Assembly: GCF_027244095.1 (NCBI RefSeq)
Contig: NC_069659.1
Location: 30,660,501-30,724,500 of the forward strand
Source of the DNA: Hemicordylus capensis
Lineage: Eukaryota; Chordata; Lepidosauria; Squamata; Cordylidae
Direction of reading: 5' to 3'
Length of the DNA: 64,000 nucleotides
Under the pieces are notes generated by a model. That model saw only the letters and a list, made by a program, of their open reading frames with translations. It was not told the DNA's origin and ran no database searches. How positions within the stretch are numbered: the first letter of the stretch is position 1; every line of letters begins with the position of its first letter. The translations under genes were made by a program, and so were the position numbers. This document shows, piece after piece, positions 32,373 through 43,320 of this stretch.

Positions 32373-33010
32373 TGGAATTATTTAATCCAAGCACATAAAA
32401 GTGTATCAAACAAGTGTATAAAGGTTAGTTCAGTTCATGTCCCTAACAGAATATAGAGCCACTAGGCTTGAAACGAAGAAACTTGAGTCAGGAGATAGAA
32501 CCAGAAATGTGCGGCCCATCTCAAGAATGTGAGATGGGAGGCCAGAAATAACAAATGCCAGAACCTGTCGGGAGAGAGATAACATAGGTATGCAACTAGT
32601 CCATTAGCCAAAGTCCTCACTCAAGCAAAAATAGACATCCCTGGCACCAGTTACTGATAGGGAGTAAGGTTATCAGAAAGCGCAAGTAGTAACTCAACTT
32701 CCCAGGCTCTAAATAGCACTTCTGGAATGTGTACCAATTACCAATGAGATGTATTAATTGCTTTACTGATATGCTTGTTTGCTGAAACCTATATAAACTG
32801 GTCAACTGTGCAGCTTCAATGCGCAGTATCAGCCAGACTCTCTGGCTTGTACTTCGTCTTTCATGATCCCGAAATAAAAGCTTATTTCAGCACAGCACCC
32901 TTGTTGTTTGAACTCCGTATAGTCAGGCAACAAGTATGATTGCGGGAACTCTGTCTAATCCTCTTTGGTTCTGGCAAGACGTCCCATTCAGAAGACTTTT
33001 TCCCACAACA
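32373..33010 (+). mobile_element. Retroviral long terminal repeat (fossil)
   Basis: It starts with TG after the purine tract. It contains a TATATAAAC box near 32790, an AATAAAAGC poly(A) signal near 32873 and a GT-rich stretch after it, and ends near CACAACA. Related copies are at 33269-33636 and 59178-60365. It is a fossil, older than the separation of units 2 and 3. Confidence 0.7.
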
Positions 33011-33268
33011 TCTATGTGCACTGTACACTCACTCTGTGTATGTTGATCATAATGTCAGCCTAGTGCCTCACATTATGAGGGGCCCCTGGTTACCAAAAAA
33101 TTAATTAAATTTCAAGTTTTACATAATTGGTTGAAAAATTACGGAGGGGGCGGGAAATACTCTAAAACGGACACTATAGTTCTGGTAAGATGGAAAATTG
33201 CTTATATGGCTACACAATTATTTATCATATTGAGTTGATAGGTCTGTGCAGGGGGAAAAACCCTGTAA

Positions 33269-33636
33269 GCAAAAATAGACAGCCTTGGCACCAGATACTG
33301 ATAGGAAGTAAGGTTATCAGATAGCCCAAGTAGTAACTCATCTTCCCAGGCTCTAAATAGCACTTCAATAATTTGTATGTTTAATTACCAATGACATGTA
33401 TTAATTGCTTTACTGATATGCTTGTTTGCTGAAAATTGTATAAACTGGTTAACTGCGCATCTTCAGTGTGCAGTATCAGCCAGACTCTCTGGCTAGTACT
33501 TCGTCTTTCATGATCCTGAAATAAAAGCTTATTTGAGCACAGCACCCTTGTTGTTTGAACTCCATTTAGTCAGGCAACAAGTATATTTGCAGGAACTCTG
33601 TCTAATCCTCTTTGGTTCTGGCAAGATGCTCCATTC
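33269..33636 (+). mobile_element. Retroviral LTR, partial second copy (fossil)
   Basis: It is the same LTR family as 32373-33010 and keeps the TATA and AATAAA region. It is flanked by a locally duplicated sequence (33057-33268 resembles 34063-34290). Confidence 0.68.
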
Positions 33637-34419
33637 TCTATCCATGTGATAGAAGCATGAATGCAAGTGGCTGAATCAAACAGGAAGACAAGGTTCCAGA
33701 GGAACATAATGTCTAGATAGGGCTTCTGACTGAAGACCAACCTAGATGTGAGATGGGGAAAGTCTGTGGTCAGTTCACTTGCTCATTTGTTTTTTTCTTT
33801 TTGTTTCTTTTGAATTGCATCCACAGAGGGGGGCAGTATTTTAGGAGCCAATACTAACTACACTTCACAAACACTGATTATTTTTTTTTAATGTCTCGAT
33901 GATCTGATGCAGCTCGCTTGACCGTTATATACAGAGTCATGGCATTTGTGTCATCTCCTTTAAAATTACTATAATGAGCATCACAGGCATAGGAAGAGAG
34001 TTAGAAAATATGACTATATCGTAGGCAGTGCCAGACTTAGGGGCAGGCTAAGCAAGCTACAGCCTAGTGCCTCACATTATGAGGGGGCCCTGGTTACCAA
34101 AAAAATGACTAAATTTCAAGTTTTCCATAATTGGTTGAAAAATTAAAGAGAAGGGGGGAGAGACTCTAAAACAGACAGTATCGTTCAGATAAGACCAAAA
34201 AAAACTGCTTATATGGCTACACAATTATTTATCATATTGAGCTGATCGATCTGTGTGTGGGGGGAAACCCTGTAAGGTATACTAGAATTTGTTTAGACCA
34301 GGGCCTGATTTAGACCAAGATCTGCCATCACCGCAACAGGCATTGGTTTCAGATGAATGCAGTTGTAACCGTGAGCAGTGTGGAATGAGTGAAACACCAG
34401 GGTGGGATGTCCAACCCGT
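33637..34419. other. LTR-flanking sequence, no gene seen
   Basis: It matches 60280-61140 in unit 3. It contains the second copy of the local duplication (34063-34290) and a module (34285-34440) that also occurs at 29560-29715. Confidence 0.5.
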
Positions 34420-34501
34420 TTTTTAATGCTATGGGGGCTTTTAAGCTTGACAAGGAGGTGGTTCACAGAGTCAAAAATTGTCTTCTATCCAGGTTTGGGA
34501 G

Positions 34502-35553
34502 CAGAGGCGTATCTAGGGAAAATAGCGCCTAGGGCAAACACTGAAATTGCGTCCCCTGTCCAAGCTTCTGACACCCATCTTTCAGATAACTTTACCATAA
34601 TATCAGCTCAAAAATACAAGTCAGGCTTGTTAATCTTTTAATATTTCAAAAACTATTTTAGCAGTGGACTTAGCCAGACCAAAAAATGCTGTAAAACTAC
34701 AAATTTCAGTATGCTGGGGCTCATGAAATACCCAAATACTATGTGGAGGTGTACTTGGAAAACTAAACAGAAGTGCCTGTCTAATTCTCTACTACAGGTA
34801 TGTATTGTAGCATCACCATTACATAAGTTTTAAAAATCAATGGAGAATTTGACTTTTCCCAGATACTCTGTAAATAATTAAAGGATATGCAGAGTAAACT
34901 GTGTCACTGCTTGGAATATATTCTAGTCTTTCAGAAAGACAGTTAAAATGAGAGAAAGAGAGCAAGAAACTCCCAGTGGGACTTAATATTAAGGATTTCA
35001 CACTGATTCAAAGACAAATTCACCATTAATAGCCATATTATTAAAACATCACATTTAACTCACTTATCACAAGAAGCAAAGTAAGAGCAAATGAATACAA
35101 TCCTAGCTCATAAGCATCAGCTCAGTATTCACAAGCCCTGATTCTCTGCACATAGTGCCAATCTGAATATATGTACAGTGACTTATATTATATATTATTA
35201 TTTTTTACCTGTAGCCCCTTTGGGGGGCTTCCTAAAGGCTGGGGGGTTTGCAAAGGTTCCTCCTCCCCCCACTGGCCTCTAGGGCCTCACAGGGACCATT
35301 TGAGCATGTGCAGTGGCCATTTTTAAAAATCATTTTTTTAAATGGCCACTGAAAAAAAATGGCCACCAAGCATGCTCAAATGGCCTCTGCAAGGCCTGGC
35401 ATGACCTAGGGCTCACAGAGGCCATTTGAGCATGCACGGTGGCCATTTTGTTTTTGGCAGCCATTTTTTTAAAAAAAATTACAAAATGGCGCCCCCCTTC
35501 AAGTGGCGCCCAGGGCACGTGCCCTGCCTGCCCTACCCCTAGATACGCCCCTG
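34502..35553. mobile_element. hAT-type element with perfect 8-bp target duplication
   Basis: It begins CAGAGGCGTATCTAGGG and ends CCCTAGATACGCCCCTG, nearly perfect inverted ends. It is flanked on both sides by TTTGGGAG (34494-34501 and 35554-35561). Unit 1 has the uninterrupted sequence at 10770-10790. The interior has no transposase frame but holds inverted ATGGCCACTG/AGTGGCCAT words near 35310-35480, so it folds back. The exact duplication marks a young insertion. Confidence 0.93.
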
Positions 35554-35793
35554 TTTGGGAGCTGTGTGTGCTCCTAATTTTCAGATGTATTGAAGCAAAG
35601 TAGGAGGTAAACCTGGGTAGCTTTTCTTCCTACCTTGCTTCCACAGAATCACTTCTGCCCAGGTTTTCCTCCTACCTTGCTTCCACATAACTGAAGATTG
35701 GGAGCACACAAAACTCCCAAACCCGGGTAAACACCATTTTTGATTGTGTGAATGACCTCATAGTTTAGGTCCTCAGCATGTTATAATCCAACT

Positions 35794-36018
35794 TTGGCGC
35801 AGCGGGGAAATAATTGCCTAATAAGCAGAAGGTTGCCATTTCGAATCCCCGCTGGTACTATATCGGGCTGCAGTGATATAGGAAGATGCTGAAAGGCATC
35901 ATCTAATATTGCTCTGGAGGAGGCAATGGTAAACCCCTCCTGTATTCTCCCAAAGAAAACCACAGAGCTCTGTGGGTGTCAGGAGTCGAAATCGACTTGA
36001 CTACACATTTTACCTTTA
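35794..36018 (+). mobile_element. tRNA-derived SINE, full length
   Basis: The head has an A box in TTTGGCGCAGCGGGG and a B box in TTCGAATCCCC. The body has AGGAAGATGCTGAAAGGCAT and the tail has GGAGTCGAAATCGACTTGAC. It is the most complete copy of the family seen at 9265 and 10968. Confidence 0.85.
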
Positions 36019-36269
36019 ATCTTATGGTTAAGTTTATGAACAAGCATGCTGACAGCAGTGTTTTTAAGAAATCTAGGAACAGTGAAGAAGAAAGCTCAGT
36101 ATTGGATGATATGCTCTCTGGGATGGGATATCCTCTTGGAGGGTAGGAGAAGAATCTGGATCTTTGATAGGCTTGGCCCTTTCTGGTGAAATAATCTGGG
36201 TGAACCATTTGATCAAGAGGTGTGTTGTTTTGAAAGCCAAATGGGTAACAATTTCCTAAAGACAGTCTA

Positions 36270-36480
36270 AGCCAGCGTGGTATTGTTCTTAGAGTATTGG
36301 AGGCACAAGTTCAAAACCCTTTCCAACTCACAGGGTGACTCTGAGCCTGTCAGTTTGATGGGAGCCTAACCTACCTCACAGGGCTGCTGTGAGGATAAAC
36401 ATAACTATGTGCATTGCTCTGTGCTCCTTACAGGAAGATAGGGGTATAAATGTCATCAGTAAGTAAGTAAGTCAATGAGA
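36270..36480 (+). mobile_element. tRNA-derived SINE (GTGTAGTG-type head), unit 2
   Basis: It is the ortholog of 11291-11515 and ends with a TAAG simple tail. Confidence 0.72.
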
Positions 36481-36589
36481 CTGGTGCAATGATTACAAGA
36501 CATGGCATGACTCGCAGGAATAAGGAGTAGGAGAAGTTCAGAGCCTGTGGGGAGCAAAGCAGGAACAGGTAAGGCAAGACCAAGAGTGG

Positions 36590-36757
36590 GCTCACAGAAT
36601 CATAGAATTGGAGGGTAACTTGCAGGCCATCTAGTCCACCCCTAGTCCACTCCGTGCAAGAAATCCAGAGCTAGAGCATCTCAACTGATAGGTCTCCAGC
36701 CTTTCATTGAAGACAACCAGTGAGGGACAACCAACTACTGCCCAGGTAACTGCTTCC
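36590..36757 (-). mobile_element. CR1 LINE 3' end, part 1 (unit 2)
   Basis: It begins 'cacagaatcatagaattgga' on the plus strand, the CR1 3' end in reverse. It is interrupted twice by hAT elements and resumes at 38674-38867 and 39667-39865. Confidence 0.82.
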
Positions 36758-38673
36758 TAGGGCTGTGCATTTTGTTTCATACACATAATGTTTTGTGCCC
36801 AAAACAGGCCATTTCGGCTGTTTTGTAGCCGAAACAAAACACCCAATGTTCAAAACAGAAAGTTTTGTAGCCTAAACAAAACATCTCTGTTTCGGATACA
36901 AAACATTTTGTTGTTTCGGCTGTTTTGGAACTCCATTTTGCAATCATCAAAATTATTTCTCCTTCAGTCTCCATTTTGAGTTTTGACATCTGTTTGAATT
37001 CCTGGCCCTTCCATCCTGCAGATTGGAGAGCGAAAGAATGAGCTGATCTGCTGGCAATTGCCTCCTTATTCCTTTTAAGGAAATTTGAAGGTAAAATTTA
37101 CCCTCATTGGCCAGTGGGGCAGTGTGCATACTGTGTGGGGCAGTGTGCATTTCATTGTTGTTTTTTCACACTGTTCTATGTAGATCAATTTATTTATTAG
37201 TTTTATTTATTTTTACATTTTATATTCTGCTCTTTCTCCAAGGAGCCCAGAGCGGTGTACTACATACTTAAGTTTATCCTAACAACAACCCTGTGAAGTC
37301 GGTTAGGCTGAGAGAGAAGTGACTGGCCCAGAGTCACCCAGCAAGTATCATTGCTGAATAGGGATTTGAACTCGGGTCTACCTCGTCCTAGTCCCGCACT
37401 CTAACCACTACACCACGCTGACTCCCAATTGCATTTCGGGGGTGGGGGATGTGGATGTGCATGACCTTTGGGAATCTGCCTGGTTCTTTGCAAAGCTCTG
37501 CTGCTGATGATGATGTGTGATGTTGATGTTATTTGGGGTGGATTCAGGGCAAAAGGGGGCTTTGGGGGCAGAAGAATGGGTCAGGTGGTAGTGCCCCAAT
37601 GGGTGCCTGCTGTCACCCAGATTCCAAAGAAATTGGGGAAAGGGGTGATTTTTAAAGAATTTCTGAAGTTTACATGTTTTGGGGGCAGATTCAGGGCAGA
37701 AAGGGGGTCTGAGGGGCAAAACAGTGGGTTGGGTGGCAGTGCTCCAAGGGGCGCCTGCAACAACCCAGATCCCAAAGGAACAGGGCAAAGGGCTGATTTC
37801 TTAGGAATTGTTGAAGTTTACGCGTCTTTAAGGTTCCCACACACCCAGGGAATAATGGAGATTTCAGCAGACCCATAACTCCACCTGGGGGGCACTGGGT
37901 TGGCCAGGAGCGAGTGGTGGTGTAGTGCGCACAAGGTGCCAACCACTCCTATGGGTGGTTAACCCATGGGGTGCTGGGTTCTGATGTTTCTGAGGTGTTC
38001 TGAGTGTAAATTCTCTGGTAGCATATGAGATTTTCAATGACAAACCATGAATCCATATGCTACCAGAGAATCTACATTCAAAACATCTCAGAAACAACAG
38101 AACCCAGTACCCCATGGGTTAGCAACCTATGTGGGTGGTTGGCACCCTATGTGCTCTACACCACCACTTGCTCTGGGCCACCCAGATGCCCCACAAGTGC
38201 AGTTATGGGGCTGCTGAAATCTCCATCATTCCCTATAGGGAAGAACTAAAGACTTGTAAACTCCATTAAATCTTTAAAAATCAGCTCTCTGCTCAATTCC
38301 TTTGAAATAATTCTTGCAGCTTTCTTGCCCCCACTGGGCACTACCACCCACCCTACTCTGCTCTGGGCCACCCCTTTCCCCCCAATGTGAAGCTATACTT
38401 TTGCTGAAACCTCCATTATTCTCTATGGGGAAAATCTTAAACTTCAAAAATTCACCAAAAATCAGCCCTTTGCCCAATTCCTTTGAAATGTGGGTGGTAG
38501 CTTCCACCCATTGGGCACTACCAACCCCATCCACTAGTTTTGCCCTGGGGCCATTTTTTTAAATCCATGTTTCGGATTCGGATTTTGCAATTTCGCACAA
38601 AGAACAAAATTGGGGTGTTTCGGATTCGGGCCAAAAAAAAAACAGGAAAAAAACACACACACACACAACCCTA
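36758..38673. mobile_element. Foldback hAT-type element, 1.9 kb, unit 2 only
   Basis: It begins TAGGGCTGTGCATTTTG and ends CACAACCCTA. It is flanked by a perfect 8-bp duplication CTGCTTCC (36750-36757 and 38674-38681). Unit 1 has the empty site. The interior is two long inverted arms around a centre near 38040, with TTCTCTGGTAGCATATG answered by CATATGCTACCAGAGAATC. The terminal parts are rich in AAAACA/TGTTTT words. A tRNA-derived SINE sits inside at 37190-37427. No transposase frame is seen. Confidence 0.9.
37190..37427 (-). mobile_element. tRNA-derived SINE nested in a foldback hAT element
   Basis: On the minus strand it reads GGGAGTCAGCGTGGTGTAGT, a B box in GAGTTCAAATCC-like sequence, and ends 'gaatataaaatgtaaaa'. 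It inserted after the host hAT element. Confidence 0.8.
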
Positions 38674-38867
38674 CTGCTTCCACTGTCAAACTGCTCTTAC
38701 TTGGAAGTTTCTTCCAAGATTCAACCAAACTCTACCATCCTGCAACTTAAGCCCATTAGATCCAATTCTGCCTTCTGGGGCAGCAGAAAACAAGCCCTCT
38801 TATGTGTTACAGCCTTTCAGATATATGAAAAATGCTATTATGTGAGTTCCCCCACACTGCCTCAGTC
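38674..38867 (-). mobile_element. CR1 LINE 3' end, part 2 (unit 2)
   Basis: It is the middle piece of the twice-interrupted CR1 fragment. Confidence 0.75.
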
Positions 38868-39666
38868 TAGGGCTGTGCACAACACTGGAAAACCTGGTGG
38901 AACTGGGTTCAAGTGGAACCAGACTCGAACTGAACCGGGTCTGGCCCAGTTCTCCATACACTGGAGCTGGTCCTGGTTTGGCTCTAGTCCAAACTGGTTC
39001 AGGCCTGGCTCAGGGGTGGGACAAAAAATAATATCTGGAGAGGGGGAATAGCAGAATTACCATCACTGCTGGACTGTTGGGGTGCTGTTGCAGCCATAGG
39101 GGGTCTCCTGAAGTCCCCCTCCCCTTGCTGGCCTCACCCCAGTCATTTTGGGCCAGTTACAAGCCATTTTTGGCCCATTTGGGACCATTTTCAGCCCATT
39201 ATGTACCTCTCTGCAGTGGCAGCACCCATTTTGAAGGCCACTGCACATGCCCAGTGGCCATCTGCATGACCTGGGTCATGACCTGGCCCTGCAGATGGCC
39301 ATTGGGCATGCATGGCAGCCTCCAAAATGGCCAACGCTACCACAGAGAGGCCCATAATGGGCCCAAAACCGCCCCAAACAGGCCCCAAACAGGCCCATAA
39401 TTTGCTAAAAATGACCAGGGGAGGATGATGGGGGGAGAGGGACATCAGGAGACACCCCCCCCCCCGATGACAACAGCATCCCCCAAGCCCAGCAATCACA
39501 GTAATTCCACTGTTTTTTAAAAAAACCAAACTGACCCTGATCAGCACCAGCAGGTTCAGCCCAACTTTAAGCTGAACTGGGCCTGTTCTGGCTTGAGGCC
39601 GAACCCTCAAACTGGGCCACTTCGAGAGCAAGCCAGCTCTACATTGTGCCGGCTTGCACATCCCTA
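38868..39666. mobile_element. hAT-type element inside CR1 (unit 2)
   Basis: It begins TAGGGCTGTGCACAACA and ends TTGCACATCCCTA. It is flanked by CCTCAGTC and TCTTAGTC. It is orthologous to 11973-12706. The interior has inverted TTTTGGCCCATTA/TAATGGGCC-type words. Confidence 0.82.
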
Positions 39667-39865
39667 TCTTAGTCTGCTCTTCTTGTTCACTCTTGTGGGA
39701 ACTGAGCCAAACCTGCTCATTTCCTTCAACCTTTACTCATCGAACTTGTTTTCTGGATCCTGACCATATTCATTGCCCTGCTCTGAACCCATTCCGATTT
39801 GTCTACATCCTTCTTCAACTGCAGCACCCAGAGCAGGGCACTGTACTCCAAATAAAGAGCCATAT
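39667..39865 (-). mobile_element. CR1 LINE 3' end, part 3 (unit 2)
   Basis: It continues the CR1 fragment up to CACTGTACTCCAAATAA. Beyond this the sequence is replaced by GC-rich element pieces. Confidence 0.72.
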
Positions 39866-39867
39866 CG

Positions 39868-40092
39868 GCTGCCCACATGATTGCCGGCTCTGTGACGGAG
39901 CCGGTGGGGGCTGGGGGAGCAGGGGCAAATATCGTGTGAACAGCCTCACATGCTTTCTAACAAAGGTTAACATGATCTTATGCAACCATGAACCAAGGAA
40001 CCATGAACCTCATGTGCGGGGAGAGCAGACTTAGCCCACTTTCCCCCCTCACTCTCCAAAACCTGGTCTCACTGATTGTGAGACCCGGCTCT
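39868..40092. mobile_element. GC-rich MITE pieces flanking a micro-inversion
   Basis: The left piece (to about 39946) has 'gccggctctgtgacggagcc' and the right piece (from about 40010) has TCTCACTGATTGTGAGACCC. Both are related to 41312-41776. Between them, 39947-40003 is the reverse complement of the sequence found at 12929-12976 in unit 1. Confidence 0.6.
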
Positions 40093-40834
40093 GTGTCTAG
40101 CGAACTCCTCTTGAATGAAAATATTGCTTGTGTGATTTTTAATTTGTCTGCTGATCCCTGCAAAGTAAACCACACTTATATATCATACTCCCTTACAGAT
40201 TATGGGCAGGGAAATTAAACCTTTCTGAGCACTCATTGCTTTGGCCCAGTGGACTTCCCAGAGTGGTACTTTGCCCACAGGCAAGGGGGGAAATTATCCC
40301 ATTGAATTTATCACTGTGGTACAGTAAAGCCAAATCAAGCTTTAGGCAGCGCATTTTGGCTGTTGAGTGCCAAAAGGATTTAGAGGCTAAGGGAGCCCAG
40401 CCCAGTTTTGCACCCATGTGTCACCCACTGGGACCAGGCCCCATCCCATCAATACCACAATGGCAAACCAGCCTATTGAACCACCCTTTAAAATGAGGTT
40501 AAAGGAGCAATTCCTTAACCTTGTTTCTCTGGTCGTGTGATAGCTGCGGCTACTAGTAGCCATGGCTGGCAGACTCGGGTGGGAGGGGGATCCCAATAAT
40601 GCCCTGCGCACTTGTGCAGTACATTATCGGAGCACCAGGGTTGGGTGACATGGGTCAGCATGTTCCACACCCTGACCCTCGGAGCTACTAGCAGGAACTG
40701 CTCATCTGCGGGGAAGGTACATTTAACCCGCCTTCCCCACAGCCTACTCTGGAGCCCTTCTCACCATGAGAAGAGAAGAGGCTCCAGAACTAGAAGTCCA
40801 GTTCCTTAACACATCAGCCCAGGGAGTTCAATCG
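40093..40834. other. Unique duplicon sequence, no gene seen
   Basis: It is the ortholog of 12977-13680. Confidence 0.5.
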
Positions 40835-41045
40835 ATATTACTATGCCAGCAGATTACCTCACTAAAATTACAGTCCCTACCCATTGACGGGCCAGGTGTC
40901 ATGCCCTCCCCTCCACAGTCTTAGAGGGCAGAATTCTATTCTCAGAACGCACCTGTCCTTGTGGTTCAGGAAAGGCTGAGGCAGTGGGGCATGTCCTCTT
41001 GTGTTGTATTTTTTATTGTGATCTGCATAACTCCCATAACTCCTT
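40835..41045 (+). mobile_element. Old LINE zinc-knuckle fragment (unit 2)
   Basis: The plus strand reads SERTCPCGSGKAEAVGHVLL, then CCIFYCDL. This is the empty site of the unit 1 LINE/L1 composite (ATTACTATGCCAGCAGA occurs once). Confidence 0.7.
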
Positions 41046-42429
41046 TATTTTATTTAACAAAAAATAACAAACATGAAACAATTTAAAACCACAGTCCAGT
41101 TAAAAAGCTTGAGTGAAAAAATAAGTCTTGAGACACTTTTTAAAAGTCGTCAGAGATGGGGAGGCTCTCAATGCAGGAAGCGCATTCCAGAGCCTCCGGG
41201 CAGCAACAGAGAAGGCCCATCTCTGCGTTGCCACCATAGGAGTGGCTGGCAACTGCAGATTTTCTCTCCAGATGATCTGAATGGGCAATGGGGCTCATAA
41301 TGAAGAAGATGTTGGGCCAGGTCTCACGATCTGTGAGACCTGGTTTTGGGAAGTGAGTGGGAAGACTGGGCTAAGCCCGCTCTCCACACTCACGAGCGGG
41401 GAGGGAGTCCTGGGCAGCCAGATCAGCCGCCCACGTGATGGCCAGCTCCAAGATGGAGCCAGCGGGGGCTGGGGAGCTTCGGGGCCACGCGGCGCCCGGA
41501 AGCCCCAGTATACCCTTCGCGAGCGCTCAGGGCATACTGGGGAGACCCCCGAGCCGGGAGGCTGCTTTTAAGCCTCCCGGCCGGGGGTCTGCTCATGAGT
41601 AGCCCGGGTTTGCGGAGCAGTCGGGCTAAGCAAACCCGGGCTAAGGGGTGGGCTACAGAAGCGGGTTAGCCACTCCAGAACCACTGGGCTCGGCTGCAAG
41701 CCCAGTGGTTCTTACGATCAAAAAATCGGGCTAGGATTCCTAGCCCAGTTTTTGTGATCGTAAGAATACCCCCATTCTCTTATATACCCAGGGCCTAAGC
41801 TGTTTGGGGCTGTATAGGTTATAACCAGCACTTCATATTTTTCATGGAAACTTATTGGTAGTCCTGACACCAACCTGGCTGCCGCATTCTTTATCAATTG
41901 CAGTTTCCGGACTATGTACAAAGACTGCCCCCACATGGAGTGCATTGCAGTACTCGAAGGTTACCCACATATATACCACTGTTCTGAGGTCCTTTATCTC
42001 AAGAAACTGAAACAGCTGGTATATCAGCTAAAGCTGATAGAAAGCACCTCTGGCCACTACCTCAACCTGGGACACCAGGGAGATGTTTGGATCCAGAAGC
42101 ACCCCCAGCCTGCATGCCTCTTCCTTCTGGTGATGTGTGACCCCATCAAGAACTGGCAGAACAAAATCGACTCCCGAGTTCCAACCCTGCAGAATAAGGA
42201 CCTCTGACTTCTCTAGATCCATTCTCAGTTTGTTATCCCTTATCCAGCCTATCACTGCTTCCAGGCAGGCATTTAGGGAGGGTATAGTTTCTCCTGATGA
42301 TGATGACATGGAAAGAAAGATTTGGGTGTCATCAGCATATTGATAACACCCTGCACCAAATCTCCTGATATTCTCTTACAGCGGTTTCTTGTAGATGCAA
42401 GCACTGGAGACAATATAGAGCCCTGCAAG
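41046..42429 (-). mobile_element. L2-type LINE, 3' part (unit 2)
   Basis: The minus strand encodes SGETIPSLNACLEAVIGWIR, SGVDFVLPVLDGV, then VEVVARGAFYQL and YIVRKLQLIKNAAARLVSGL, which is L2 ORF2. It is interrupted by the GC-rich element at 41312-41776 and, near its 5' end, by the repeat at 42430-42697. The remaining 5' part runs to about 42790. Confidence 0.87.
41312..41776. mobile_element. GC-rich MITE-like element inside L2, unit 2 only
   Basis: It begins GGGCCAGGTCTCACGATC and ends GATCGTAAGAATACCCCCA, giving imperfect inverted ends sharing CTYACGATC. It has internal hairpins such as GCCTCCCGGCC and CCCAGTGGTTCTTACGATC. Units 1 and 3 have the uninterrupted L2 sequence. No coding potential is seen. 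The superfamily is not assigned. Confidence 0.7.
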
Positions 42430-42697
42430 TTAATAATAATAATAATAATTCGATTTCTATACCGCCCTTCCAAAAATGGCTCAGGGCGGTTTACAAAGAG
42501 AAATAACAAATAAGATGGCTCCCTGTCCCCAAAGGGCTCACATTCTAAAAAGAAACATAAGACACACACCAGCAACAGTCACTGGAAGTACTGTGCTGGG
42601 GGTGGATAGGGCCAGTTACTCTCCCCCTGCTAAATAAAGAGAATCACCACGGTAAAAGGTGCCTCTTTGCCCAGTTAGCAGGGGTATACCATGCTAA
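42430..42697 (-). repeat. L2-tailed repeat inserted in L2, unit 2 only
   Basis: It is flanked by CCCTGCAAG at 42421-42429 and 42698-42706, a perfect 9-bp target duplication. The (AAT)n tail at its left marks the 3' end. Units 1 and 3 have the empty site. Confidence 0.88.
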
Positions 42698-42942
42698 CCC
42701 TGCAAGATACCATTCTAGATGCCATGCAAGATAGCATCTTAAGTATTGCACTTGCAGCTCCTTGTTGGTTAGTTCATAAAATAAGGCCCTCGTTCAACTT
42801 ACATTGCCCGTCCCATCCTCATTGGGATCAGTGGGGGGTGGGATTCCTATTGTGGTAATTCATTTCTGATCTCCCGTACACAGTAACAATGCACACAGGG
42901 ACAAGCAAGTCAGATAAAAAACAAAAGACACACAGCTCAACT

Positions 42943-42948
42943 TTTAAT
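42943..42948 (-). terminator. VMO1-C poly(A) signal ATTAAA
   Basis: It lies about 75 nt after the VMO1-C stop codon, in the context conserved with copies B and D. Confidence 0.58.
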
Positions 42949-43022
42949 TGTGTTTGTTTCATCTCAACAAACCCACTCGTGCACAGACACGCTGATTTAA
43001 AAGTAAGGAGAGCTCTTATGGT

Positions 43023-43320
43023 TCAGGCACAACAGAAAAATCTTACATCATTAAGTGCTGTGTTATCACCAGTACCCTGATTGCTCTCTACCTTTGTCTG
43101 AAGCCCACATATGGAGCTAGAGCGACAGTGATCACTCCATGGTCCAAAAACACCCCATGCATGTGAGTTGCCTGTCAGAACTTGTCCACCTTGACAGGTG
43201 AACTGGACATTGCTGGCTATTGTATCATCAGCAACCAGCCCTCGGGGTTCTTCCACTCTCAGTGTGAAGGAGATTAAGTTGCCTTTGGGACAATACTTAG
43301 GCTCTGTCCATTTTCCCCAC
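43023..43320 (-). CDS. VMO1: VMO1-C exon 3
   Basis: The acceptor TTTGGCAG precedes it. It encodes the last 98 residues and the stop. The first base completes the split proline codon from exon 2. Confidence 0.93.

Noticed and set aside
32617-32805. Minus-strand frame of 62 codons
   Set aside because: It is the antisense of the fossil LTR.
37408-38115. Several frames of 80-136 codons on both strands
   Set aside because: They are low-complexity translations of the inverted arms of a foldback hAT element. The same residues recur in both directions.
42430-42460. A CRISPR-like or clustered repeat
   Set aside because: It is an (AAT)n tail of a retroposed repeat. No spacer-repeat structure exists anywhere in the window.
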